Assembly (NCBI RefSeq): GCF_009733735.1
Contig: NZ_WNJP01000008.1
Location: forward strand, 1-39,057
Direction: 5' to 3'
DNA from: Sandarakinorhabdus oryzae
GTDB lineage: Bacteria > Pseudomonadota > Alphaproteobacteria > Sphingomonadales > Sphingomonadaceae
DNA: 39,057 bases
Shown here: positions 32,130 to 39,057 of the stretch, piece by piece
Layout: every line of letters begins with the position of its first letter
How positions within the stretch are numbered: the stretch's first letter is position 1
Made by a program: the position numbers and the translations under genes
Notes under the pieces: model-generated
Databases searched by the model: none
Seen by the model: the letters and a program-made list of their open reading frames with translations, nothing else
What the model was told of the DNA's origin: nothing

Positions 32130-34478
32130 TCAGAACTTGTAGCCGAGCGTCACGCCATAGGTGCGCGGCGGCATCAGCGTGCCGCCGATGGCGCGGCTGG
32201 TCGAAATCGAGAAGCTGCCGGCATAGACCAGCTCGTTGGTCAGGTTCTTAACCCACAGGTTGGCGGTGAAGCGATCGCCGGGGTGGGTGTAGAGGATGTT
32301 GGCGTCAAGCTGGATATAGCCTTCCTGCGCCAGCCGGTCGTCGTTGAACTCGGTGTGATACTGCTTGGAGCGATAGGCAAAGTTGCTGGCCAGCGTGACG
32401 CTGCCACCATTGCCCGCTTCGATCCGATAGCTCGGGTTGAGGTTGACGCTCCAGCGCGGCGACATGCGGGTGGAGTTGCCCGACAGGTCCTTCAGCAGTG
32501 CGTTGGGATCGGCACCCGGCGCGAACAGCCGGGCATCGAGCGGGTCGGACGCGCGGAAGTTGGTGAAGGTGGAATGGAGATAGGCCACCGAGCCATCGAG
32601 GGTGAAGGCCTGGGTCGGCCGCCAGCGCATCTCGACTTCAACGCCATAGGCTTCCGAACGCGCCGCGTTGGTGAGCGTGCTGGTGAAGAAGGGCGGCGCC
32701 GGGATCGGACGGGTCAGCGAGAACTGGCCGTTCTTCAGCGTCTGGAAGAAGGCCGCGACATTGGCATCGAAGGTGGCGCCATTGAATTTCAGGCCGATTT
32801 CATAGGCTTCGACCTTTTCCGGGTCCACGAACGGCAGCGGCTGGGTGAGCGAGGTGCGGCGGGTGGAGCCGATCTCGGCGGTGCCGCTCTTGAAGCCGCG
32901 CGACCAGTTGGCATAGATCAGCACGCCGTCGGTCGGGCGATATTCGAGGCCCAGCGACGGCGAGAAATCGCGCCAGCTCTTGGCGACATCCCACATCGGA
33001 ATGCCCAGGCGCACGCTGTCGAGCAGGAAGCCAGTCGGGCCATCGCCGATGCCGGTGTTGTTGACCAGGCGGCGCTTTTCCCAGCTGTAGCGGCCGCCGG
33101 CCTTGATGGTGAACTGGTCCGACAGCTCATAGCTGACGTTGGCATAGGCAGCCCAGGTCTTCACATAAAGGCTGCCGTCGAACTGGATGCGGAACGGATC
33201 GGTGTTGGTCAGCACGTCGAGGCCGATGTGGTTTTCGGCGTTGATACGCTCGTCCAAGTAGAAGAGGCCGAACACGCCATGGAAGCGGTCGGTGTCGACG
33301 TTGCCCTGCAGTTCTTGGCTGAACTGGTTCTCGAACACCGGCTGCCAGTGGTTGGCACTGCTGCGGATCGGCCCGGTCTGCGCCAGCGCATAGCCCAGGT
33401 AGGTCGACATGTCGAAATCCTGGAAGAAGATCGCATCGAACTTGCGATAGCTGGTCAGCGACTTCAGCGTGACGGCGTCACTGGCCTCCACCGTGATCGC
33501 GCCGGTGAAGGCATATTGGGTGCGATTGTTGATCGGATCGAAGTTGGTGGCGAGGTTGCGCGGATTGGTGGAGAAGCGGGCCTGGCTGCCATCGAGATTG
33601 GTGCGCTGGCCGAGCGCGCTCAGCCCGTCATTGGCCGGGTTGGCGTCGGTGAGCACGCCGGGGAAGGAGACTTCGCGGAACTTGATGGCCAGGGCCCGAT
33701 CGTCTTCGCGGTGATATTCACCGGTCAGCAGGATATCGACCGTTTCGGTCGGCTTGAACTCGAGGTGGGCGCGCATCGACAGCTGGCGGGCGTTGTCGAT
33801 GTCGTTGCCGGTCACTTCGTTGATGCCATAACCGTCGCGGCGAATGGCGCGCACGGCAAAGCGGCCGAGCACACCCTCGGCAATCTTGCCACCGATGGCC
33901 GCTTCACCGATCAGGTTGAGCTGCGGGCCGCCAACGGTGAGGCGGGCATAGCCGCGGGTTTCTTCGGTCGGCTTGGCGGTGATCAGGTTGACGGCGCCGC
34001 CGGTGGCGTTGCGGCCATAAAGCGTGCCTTGCGGCCCGCGCAGCACTTCCACGCGCTCCAGATCGAACAGCGAGCCCAGCTGCGCCTGGGCCAGCGACAC
34101 CACGGCGCCATCGACATAGAGCGCCACCGACGGATCAACGCCCGGCAGCGAGCTCGACAGGCCGATGCCGCGGATGAACAGCTTGGCGAAGTTGAAATCA
34201 TTGCCGAAGCTGATGCTGGGCACCAGGTTCTGCAGCGCTTCGATGCCGGCGGTGTTGGTGCTGGCCAGCTTGTCGGCGGTGACAGCCGAGACCGAAACCG
34301 ACACGTCTGACAGCGATTGCTCGCGCTTTTGCGCGGTGACGACGATCTCGCCATCGTCCTTGGCGGTGTCGGCGGCAGCGGTCTGCGCCATCGCCACGGA
34401 CGGCAAGGCGGCGAGCGCCAGCACGGAAACCGACAGCACGGCAGCGCGACGCACGCTCGAGCGGGTGATCTGCGACAT
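32130..34478 (-). CDS. TonB-dependent outer-membrane receptor
   Basis: This 782-residue protein is an outer-membrane beta-barrel transporter. It has a signal peptide ending near SVAMAQ (residue 32) and a TonB box-like segment EIVVTAQKREQSL. The plug domain (about 55-165) has RVEVLRGPQGTLYGRNATGG, a hallmark of the sphingomonad/Caulobacter large receptor group. A 22-strand-type barrel follows, ending with GVTLGYKF and a terminal Phe. It imports an unknown ligand; siderophore, sugar and aromatic or terpenoid ligands are all possible. GGAG lies 8 nt before ATG 34478. Nearby catabolic genes suggest uptake of an organic substrate, which is inference. Confidence 0.93.
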   Translation of the reverse strand: MSQITRSSVRRAAVLSVSVLALAALPSVAMAQTAAADTAKDDGEIVVTAQKREQSLSDVSVSVSAVTADKLASTNTAGIEALQNLVPSISFGNDFNFAKLFIRGIGLSSSLPGVDPSVALYVDGAVVSLAQAQLGSLFDLERVEVLRGPQGTLYGRNATGGAVNLITAKPTEETRGYARLTVGGPQLNLIGEAAIGGKIAEGVLGRFAVRAIRRDGYGINEVTGNDIDNARQLSMRAHLEFKPTETVDILLTGEYHREDDRALAIKFREVSFPGVLTDANPANDGLSALGQRTNLDGSQARFSTNPRNLATNFDPINNRTQYAFTGAITVEASDAVTLKSLTSYRKFDAIFFQDFDMSTYLGYALAQTGPIRSSANHWQPVFENQFSQELQGNVDTDRFHGVFGLFYLDERINAENHIGLDVLTNTDPFRIQFDGSLYVKTWAAYANVSYELSDQFTIKAGGRYSWEKRRLVNNTGIGDGPTGFLLDSVRLGIPMWDVAKSWRDFSPSLGLEYRPTDGVLIYANWSRGFKSGTAEIGSTRRTSLTQPLPFVDPEKVEAYEIGLKFNGATFDANVAAFFQTLKNGQFSLTRPIPAPPFFTSTLTNAARSEAYGVEVEMRWRPTQAFTLDGSVAYLHSTFTNFRASDPLDARLFAPGADPNALLKDLSGNSTRMSPRWSVNLNPSYRIEAGNGGSVTLASNFAYRSKQYHTEFNDDRLAQEGYIQLDANILYTHPGDRFTANLWVKNLTNELVYAGSFSISTSRAIGGTLMPPRTYGVTLGYKF

Positions 34479-34730
34479 TTCTTCTACTCCCCCATGAACC
34501 AGGTTTGCGTTCCCGCCCCGGTTTCATCAAAAATCCCTGCTGGCCTCCCAGCCTGAGCGGGCGCTAGTCCAGATGACGGAGCGATGACAATGCATTTCCG
34601 ACAATGGCCATTAGAAATAGCGAAGTCTGAAGGGAAATGGCAGAGTGGTTGGCCGGTGTGGCCGGCGCGTGGAGGGACCCTTGCGCAGATGCCGATGCGG
34701 GCGATGGACTGAACGGACGACCGGGAGAGC
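34479..34730. other. 252-bp divergent region between the TonB receptor and nat
   Basis: It should carry promoters for both genes. There is a locally AT-richer stretch around 34525-34625, but I see no convincing -35/-10 or sigma-54 site. Open frames crossing it (for example from 34637) are shadows running into nat in another frame. Confidence 0.5.
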
Positions 34731-35534
34731 GTGGTGGATTTCGCGGACTATTTCAACAGGATCGGGCTTCAGCGGCCACAGGGTGTGACGCGAGACACGC
34801 TGGCGGCGCTGCAATTTGCCCAGCGCGCAGCGATCCCGTTCGAGAATATCGATGTGCTCCTGGGGCGTGGCATCAGCACCGAGCCTGCGGCAATTTTCAC
34901 CAAGCTGGTGACGCAGCGGCGCGGCGGCTATTGCTTCGAACAGAACCAGCTGCTGGCGGGCGCGCTCACCGAATTGGGGGTGGCGCATCGGCTGGTGCTG
35001 GCCCGCGTCTGGTTGGGCGCAACCGAGATGCCGGCGCACACGCACCTGGCCGTGGTGGCCGAAATGGCCGGGCAAGCATGGCTGCTCGATGCCGGCTTTG
35101 GTGGCGGATATTGCCCGCCGCTGCCATTGGTGACCGGCAGTGTGGCCTCCGATGGCGAAGGCGCCCGATATCACCTGCATCATGACCCTGGCATTGGCTG
35201 GATCCTCGACCGCGAGGCCAATGGCTCGCTCGTGCGGCAATACAGCTTCACCCTGGCCGAGGTGTTCCCGGCTGATATCCGCCTGTGCAACCACTGGACG
35301 TCGACCCACAAGGCCTCGCGCTTCACGCAGCTGCTGGTGGTCAACCGGGTGACGGCGGCTGGCCGGCTGGGCCTGACTGGTGGCGATTTCGTCCGGGTTG
35401 CTGACGGCCGGTCAACGCATGCGTCCATCACCCGAGACCGATTGGGCCCGCTGCTCGCCGACGAATTCGGGCTGGAGCTGGACCCAGCCGATACTGCGGC
35501 GCTGGCACGCTTCGTCGAGGCCGTGAACGCATGA
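34731..35534 (+). CDS. nat: Arylamine N-acetyltransferase
   Basis: This 267-residue enzyme transfers acetyl from acetyl-CoA to arylamines, hydrazines or related acceptors via a Cys-thioester. The triad is visible: Cys68 in RRGGYCFEQN, His105 in HTHLAVV and Asp120 in WLLDAGFGGGY, with the same spacing as characterised bacterial NATs (69-107-122 in Salmonella). The length is within the usual 260-285. Starts GTG 34731 and GTG 34734 are both possible; GGGAGAG (34723-34729) fits the second slightly better. Its last five codons and stop lie inside the left arm of a 30-bp inverted repeat, so the C-terminus EAVNA may have been rewritten by that element. Confidence 0.93.
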   Translation: MVDFADYFNRIGLQRPQGVTRDTLAALQFAQRAAIPFENIDVLLGRGISTEPAAIFTKLVTQRRGGYCFEQNQLLAGALTELGVAHRLVLARVWLGATEMPAHTHLAVVAEMAGQAWLLDAGFGGGYCPPLPLVTGSVASDGEGARYHLHHDPGIGWILDREANGSLVRQYSFTLAEVFPADIRLCNHWTSTHKASRFTQLLVVNRVTAAGRLGLTGGDFVRVADGRSTHASITRDRLGPLLADEFGLELDPADTAALARFVEAVNA

Positions 35535-35785
35535 AATCCACCCTTCGTGATGGCCCGGAGAAGCCAAATCGGCGTTGGCGGGAGGCGAAGGCGGGGCAAA
35601 GCCCCCCGGCGAGCCGCCCGACGACGTTGATTTGGCTTCTCCGGGCCACCGCAGGCGGCGATATCCAGCCCGATGCAGCGCTCGCTGCGCTTGGGCGGTA
35701 GCGCCGCTACCGCCACGGCGCTTGCTCACTCGCCTCGGGCTGCATAGCGCCGTCCCGAAGGGTGGATTTCATGCGTTCACGGCCT
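35518..35785. repeat. Nested palindromic element with 30-bp perfect terminal inverted repeats
   Basis: The outer arms 35518-35547 and 35756-35785 are perfect 30-bp inverted copies (left begins AGGCCGTGAACGCATGAAAT). Inside, TGGCCCGGAGAAGCCAAATC (35551-35570) has a perfect inverted copy at 35629-35648. Further hairpins are GGGGC-AAA-GCCCC (35593-35605), GCAGCG/CGCTGC (35675-35688) and GGCGGTAGC-GCC-GCTACCGCC (35694-35714). The left arm covers the stop of nat and the right arm reaches the stop of galD. The open frames inside are low-complexity and are not called as genes. Confidence 0.9.
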
Positions 35786-36854
35786 AGAACACCACGCCGT
35801 CCATCAGCTTGCGCGCCGTGCGCAGCAGCGCGGCGGACTGAACCTGGCCGGCGGCATCGGTCGTCAGGATGCAGGTCAGCTCGCCGGTCGGATGTTCGAC
35901 CGACAATGTCTTGACCGCACCATCGGGAATCTGCGCCACGGCGGCGGCCGGCGATCCGGGCACCAGGCAGGCGGTGGCGACGCTGACGGCGCCGAGCACG
36001 CCGATGCTGGCGTGGGCGCGGTGCGGGATGAAGCTGCGCACGGTAATGGCGCCGCCCTGGCGCGGCGGGGCGACCAGCATCATCTTGGGCACGGATTTGG
36101 CCGCGACGTCGCCCAGGTTCATCAACGGGCCGACCGCCAACCGGATCGCCTCGATCCGCTGCTTCAGCGCGTCATCGGCATCGAGCGTGGCGCGGTCCTC
36201 ATAACCGGTCACGCCCACATCCGCGGCCCGCATCACCACGCAGGGCATGCCATTGTCGATCAGCGTCACCGGCACGCCGTTGATCACGTCGACCGCATTG
36301 CCGGTCGGCAGCAGCGCGCCGCAGCTGGAGCCGGCGGTGTCGCGGAATTCCAGCGGCACCGGCGCGTGGGTTCCCGGCACGCCGTCGATGCGCGCCGTGC
36401 CATCATAAATTACGCGGCCGCCCGGCGTTGCCACCGTCGCCACCGCGGCCTGGCCGGTGTTCTCCATGAAGATGGCAACATCGGTGGTGCCGTCCTGCGC
36501 CGGCACCAGCCCGCGCTCGATGGCGAAGGGGCCGACGCCCGCGAGGATATTGCCGCAATTCTGCGCATCGGTGACAATGGCCTGATCGACGAACACCTGC
36601 AGGAACAGATAATCGACGTCGATGCCCGGCCGGCTCGACCGGCTGACCACCGCCACCTTGCTGGTCAGCGGATCGGCACCGCCCATGCCGTCGATCTGCA
36701 CCGGATCGGGCGAGCCCATGATGCGCAGCAGCAGCGCATCGCGCGCCGCGGTGTCGGCGGGCAGGTCCGCTTTCAGGAAATAGCCGCCCTTGGAGGTGCC
36801 GCCGCGCATCCACATGCAGCGCACGCCTTGCGCCGGCTCGCTGGGCTCAGACAT
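35784..36854 (-). CDS. galD: 4-oxalomesaconate tautomerase (PrpF family)
   Basis: This 356-residue PrpF-fold isomerase has the signature [13 protein letters not shown] (14-26) and [16 protein letters not shown]. The conserved Cys segments are [16 protein letters not shown] and [11 protein letters not shown], with [20 protein letters not shown] near the end. The sequence follows the GalD pattern of Pseudomonas gallate catabolism through its whole length. GalD converts 4-oxalomesaconate from the keto to the enol form before hydration. PrpF methylaconitate isomerases are the main alternative, but the galC neighbour favours GalD. ATG 36854 overlaps the galC stop by 8 bp (ATGTCTGA), so translation is coupled. 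The TAG stop is at the edge of the palindromic element. Confidence 0.88.
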   Translation of the reverse strand: MSEPSEPAQGVRCMWMRGGTSKGGYFLKADLPADTAARDALLLRIMGSPDPVQIDGMGGADPLTSKVAVVSRSSRPGIDVDYLFLQVFVDQAIVTDAQNCGNILAGVGPFAIERGLVPAQDGTTDVAIFMENTGQAAVATVATPGGRVIYDGTARIDGVPGTHAPVPLEFRDTAGSSCGALLPTGNAVDVINGVPVTLIDNGMPCVVMRAADVGVTGYEDRATLDADDALKQRIEAIRLAVGPLMNLGDVAAKSVPKMMLVAPPRQGGAITVRSFIPHRAHASIGVLGAVSVATACLVPGSPAAAVAQIPDGAVKTLSVEHPTGELTCILTTDAAGQVQSAALLRTARKLMDGVVF

Positions 36855-37521
36855 ATTTCAGGCCCATTTCCGCCAGCTTGCCGCGCATGTTGTACATGTC
36901 GAGCCCCAGCTCGCCACGGGCGAGGCGGGCGCGCTTGTCGGCTTCATTGGCTTCGCGGGCTTCGGCGGCGCGGGCGACATCGGCGGCCTTTTCGCGCGGC
37001 ACCACCACCACGCCGTCATCATCGGCCACGATCACGTCGCCAGCGTTGATCGGCGCACCGGCGCACACCACCGGCACATTGACCGAGCCCAGCGACGCCT
37101 TGATCGTGCCTTGCGCAAATACTGCCTTGGCCCACACCGGGAACTTCATTTCGGTGAGGTCGCGCACGTCGCGGATGCCGGCGTTGATGATCAGCCCCTT
37201 GCAGCCACGCGCCTGGGCCGAGGTGGCGAGCAGGTCGCCGAAATAGCCGTCCTCGCACGGGGAGGTCGGCGCGATCACCAATATGTCGCCGGGGCGCAGC
37301 TGTTCGATGGCGACATGCACCATCCAGTTGTCGCCGGGCGGGGCGGAGATGGTGATGGCACTGCCGGCGATGCGGGCGCCGGCGTAGATGGGGCGCATAT
37401 GGCTGGCCAGCAGCCCGGTGCGCCCCTGCGCCTCGTGCACGGTGGAAACGCCGCAGCGCTCCAGCACGGCGATCACCTCGGGGTCCGCCCGCTCGATATT
37501 CTGGACGACGATGCCGCTCAT
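36847..37521 (-). CDS. galC: 4-carboxy-4-hydroxy-2-oxoadipate aldolase (RraA-like; GalC/LigK type)
   Basis: This 224-residue RraA-fold class II aldolase cleaves 4-carboxy-4-hydroxy-2-oxoadipate to pyruvate and oxaloacetate, ending the 4,5-cleavage pathway of protocatechuate and gallate. It may also decarboxylate oxaloacetate. Conserved features are [33 protein letters not shown] and the metal-site strand [14 protein letters not shown] (G-x20-R-D pattern). [13 protein letters not shown] is another conserved stretch. ATG 37521 is preferred over ATG 37524 because AAGGAG is then 6 nt away. It shares an 8-bp overlap with galD and diverges from the LysR-type regulator. The hydratase (GalB/LigJ) and ring-cleaving dioxygenase genes are not in the window. 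Confidence 0.9.
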   Translation of the reverse strand: MSGIVVQNIERADPEVIAVLERCGVSTVHEAQGRTGLLASHMRPIYAGARIAGSAITISAPPGDNWMVHVAIEQLRPGDILVIAPTSPCEDGYFGDLLATSAQARGCKGLIINAGIRDVRDLTEMKFPVWAKAVFAQGTIKASLGSVNVPVVCAGAPINAGDVIVADDDGVVVVPREKAADVARAAEAREANEADKRARLARGELGLDMYNMRGKLAEMGLKYV

Positions 37522-37524
37522 CAT

Positions 37525-37618
37525 GTGCTCCTTCGTGTGCGCCGCCTAGGGGCGACCGCTTGGCCATGGAAGTCGGAAGTTTGTCGCCATCATAAGGACA
37601 TGCTAATTCGAAGGCGAT
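37525..37618. promoter_or_regulatory. Divergent galC / LysR-regulator promoter region
   Basis: This 94-bp region separates galC from the regulator and should hold both promoters and the regulator's binding site. An inverted pair GGCGAC (37551-37556) and GTCGCC (37583-37588) is visible. A T-N11-A LysR box cannot be singled out with confidence. Confidence 0.5.
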
Positions 37619-38764
37619 ATGCTCTGGCAGCTGAACCTGCGCCACCTGCGCGCCATGGCCGCAATCACGCGGCTGGGCAGCATTTCGGCGGCGGCCCAGG
37701 CGGTGAGCATCACCCAGCCGGCGATCACCCAGGGGTTGAGCAAGCTGGAGACGCAATTGGCCCTCACGCTGTTCGAACGCCAGCCTGGGGGTATGAAAGC
37801 GACGCCGGCGGCCGAGCTGTTCGCGGCCCGGGTGGAGCGGGCGCTGGCCCATATCGGCAGCCCGCGGGTGACGACGGCGCAGCTGCGTGCCTTGCTCGCC
37901 ATTGCCGAGGCCGGCAGCTATCCCAATGCCGCGCGCCTCACCGGGCTGGCGCAGCCGACTCTGCACCGTGCGCTTGGCGATCTGGCCATTGCTCTGCGCC
38001 GGCCGCTGCTGGAACGGCGCGGCAAGGGCATCAGCTTCACCGATGCCGGGCGGCGCACCATCCGCCAGTTCCGCCTCGCCCGCGCCGAGCTTGATGCCGG
38101 GCTGACCGAGCTCGAGAATCTGAAGGGCCGCGAGGTCGGCCGTATCGTGGTCGGCGCCATGCCGTTGTCGCGGGCGCGAGTGCTGCCGGCGGCGATGGCG
38201 GCCTTTCACGCGCGCTTTCCCCATGCCCGGGTGGCGGTATCGGAAGGCGCCTTTGGCGAACTGATCGAGCCACTGCGCGATGGCGAGATCGACATGATGA
38301 TCGGCGCCCTGCGCGACCCGTCGCCGGGGCCGGATATCCAGCAGCAGGCGCTGTTCACCGACCAGCCGGCGATCTTTGGCCGCAAGGGGCATCCGCTTGC
38401 GGGCACGGCCCCCGATCTGGCCGCGCTGGCGCGCTATCCCTGGGTGGTGCCGGCACCGAGCACGCCGCTCTACAACCAGTGGCGGCTGATGTTTGAAAGC
38501 GCCGGCATGGCGCTGCCCGATGTGCCGATCGAGTGCGGATCGGTGATCGCCATCCGGCAATTGCTGGTCGCCACCGATTTTCTCACCCTCTTGTCGCCTG
38601 ATCAGGTCGCGGTCGAGCTGGAGGCGCAGTGGCTGGTGCCGGTCGCCGAGACGCCGGCCCGCATGTCGCGCACCATCGGCATCAGCACCCGCACCGGCTG
38701 GCGGCCGACAGCGCTGCAGGCGGCTTTTGTCCAGCAATTGCTGCAGACCGTGGGAAAGGCTTGA
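37619..38764 (+). CDS. LysR-type regulator with two tandem HTH domains
   Basis: This 381-residue regulator is about 80 residues longer than normal LysR proteins. The extra length is a second winged HTH. HTH1 spans about 6-65 (LRHLRAMAAITRLGSISAAA; LFERQPGGMKATPA). HTH2 spans about 86-145 (AQLRALLAIAEAGSYPNAAR; LLERRGKGISFTDAG). The two align along their length, including the LFER/LLER turn. A periplasmic-binding-protein-like effector domain follows (about 174-375, RIVVGAMPLSRARVLPAAMA). It is divergent from galC, so it probably controls gallate/protocatechuate genes, with a pathway intermediate as effector; this is inference. AAGGCG lies just before ATG 37619. Similar double-HTH LysR proteins may be a distinct subgroup. 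Confidence 0.9.
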   Translation: MLWQLNLRHLRAMAAITRLGSISAAAQAVSITQPAITQGLSKLETQLALTLFERQPGGMKATPAAELFAARVERALAHIGSPRVTTAQLRALLAIAEAGSYPNAARLTGLAQPTLHRALGDLAIALRRPLLERRGKGISFTDAGRRTIRQFRLARAELDAGLTELENLKGREVGRIVVGAMPLSRARVLPAAMAAFHARFPHARVAVSEGAFGELIEPLRDGEIDMMIGALRDPSPGPDIQQQALFTDQPAIFGRKGHPLAGTAPDLAALARYPWVVPAPSTPLYNQWRLMFESAGMALPDVPIECGSVIAIRQLLVATDFLTLLSPDQVAVELEAQWLVPVAETPARMSRTIGISTRTGWRPTALQAAFVQQLLQTVGKA

Positions 38765-38846
38765 TTGGCCCACAGTTCCGGAAAACTTATGGGTGGGCAC
38801 CGGTTCGGATTGGACGGGGCGGACGGCGGGTGACTAGGGGCCGCGC

Positions 38847-39057
38847 ATGGCATCCCTCGTGACCCTGATCGGTTTTGGCGAAGCCGGCCAGAGCTTTGCC
38901 GGCGCGGCCGGCTGGGGCCGCGCGGCGCGCGCCTTCGATATTCGCGATGTTGACTTTGCCGGCACCGGCGTCACCGGCTGCGCCAGCCTGGGCGAGGCGC
39001 TGGCCGGCGCGGCGCAGGTGATCAGCGTGGTCATCGCCGATGCCGCCGTGGCCGCTG
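38847..39057 (+). CDS. NAD(P)-dependent dehydrogenase, 6-phosphogluconate/3-hydroxyisobutyrate type (partial)
   Basis: The first 70 codons of a gene that leaves the window at the right edge. The N-terminus SLVTLIGFGEAGQSFAGAAG is a Rossmann dinucleotide site (GxGxxG as GFGEAG). AAQVISVVIADAAV is the next beta strand, as in NAD-binding-2 beta-hydroxyacid dehydrogenases. Proteins of this type occur with 4,5-cleavage genes in sphingomonads, but the substrate domain is missing. ATG 38847 lies 82 bp after the LysR-type gene, on the same strand; no strong Shine-Dalgarno sequence is seen. Confidence 0.75.
   Translation, partial: MASLVTLIGFGEAGQSFAGAAGWGRAARAFDIRDVDFAGTGVTGCASLGEALAGAAQVISVVIADAAVAA

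Noticed and set aside
32283-34310. 675-codon frame opposite the TonB-dependent receptor
   Set aside because: The composition is that of a reverse-complement shadow; the receptor on the other strand has signal peptide, plug motifs, barrel end and terminator.
35535-35783. Small genes inside the palindromic element
   Set aside because: Open frames there are products of GC-rich hairpin sequence, present on both strands and without ribosome-binding sites.
1-39057. CRISPR array, rRNA operon, prophage or toxin-antitoxin locus
   Set aside because: I saw no regularly spaced direct repeats, rRNA-like sequence, phage structural genes or paired small toxin/antitoxin frames.

Overview
The window looks like a chromosomal segment from a free-living, high-GC alphaproteobacterium, most likely a member of the Sphingomonadales. 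The support is circumstantial but consistent. It has a large TonB-dependent receptor, a PEPxxW-type sorting signal of the kind common in sphingomonads, an aromatic meta-cleavage gene pair (galC/galD, ligK-like), a DivK-like receiver, a FixJ-like regulator and very GC-rich wobble positions. There is no rRNA, CRISPR array, integrase or intact insertion sequence.

Layout. (1) 1-5.5 kb: the tail of a glycosyltransferase, an SDR-type epimerase, a secreted amidohydrolase coupled by stop/start overlap to an exported Ntn-hydrolase (penicillin/AHL acylase family), and an RpiR-type regulator. These are followed by a convergent RluA-type pseudouridine synthase. (2) 6.1-8.4 kb: one long flagellin with a duplicated central region, a sigma-28-like promoter and a strong terminator, then tRNA-Ser(GGA). 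(3) 8.7-22 kb: a dense signalling island. It holds a REC-EAL protein, a five-PAS membrane hybrid kinase behind a textbook sigma-54 promoter, and a tightly coupled four-gene phosphorelay operon (FixJ-like regulator, PAS-GAF kinase, DivK-like receiver, hybrid kinase). It ends with a GAF-GGDEF diguanylate cyclase and the flagellar sigma factor FliA. (4) 22-25.9 kb: accessory material, comprising a TadG-like protein, a PEP-CTERM beta-helix protein, an IS3-type transposase scrap and an inverted-repeat intergenic element. (5) 25.9-34.7 kb: catabolic and envelope genes: alpha/beta hydrolase, SDR, acyl-CoA dehydrogenase, MBL-fold hydrolase, YtcJ-like amidohydrolase and TonB-dependent receptor. (6) 34.7-39 kb: arylamine N-acetyltransferase, a nested palindromic element, galD and galC, a divergent LysR-type regulator with two HTH domains, and the start of an NAD(P)-dependent dehydrogenase.

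How it may work together. The signalling island contains both halves of a c-di-GMP switch (GGDEF with a product-inhibition site; REC-EAL with a complete active-site set). It also has many PAS/GAF inputs, several receivers able to pass phosphate, FliA, and a nearby flagellin with a FliA-like promoter. The simplest reading is a local module coupling environmental sensing to the motile/sessile decision; this is inference. At the right end, galC/galD supply the last two or so steps of gallate/protocatechuate 4,5-cleavage catabolism to pyruvate and oxaloacetate, with the dual-HTH LysR protein as the likely regulator.

The most unusual items are the nested palindrome whose 30-bp arms reach the stop codons of nat and galD, the tandem-HTH LysR protein, the perfect sigma-54 promoter in front of the five-PAS kinase, and a G9 tract that doubles as a Shine-Dalgarno sequence inside the phosphorelay operon. 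I do not see clear evidence for a wholly new multi-gene system.
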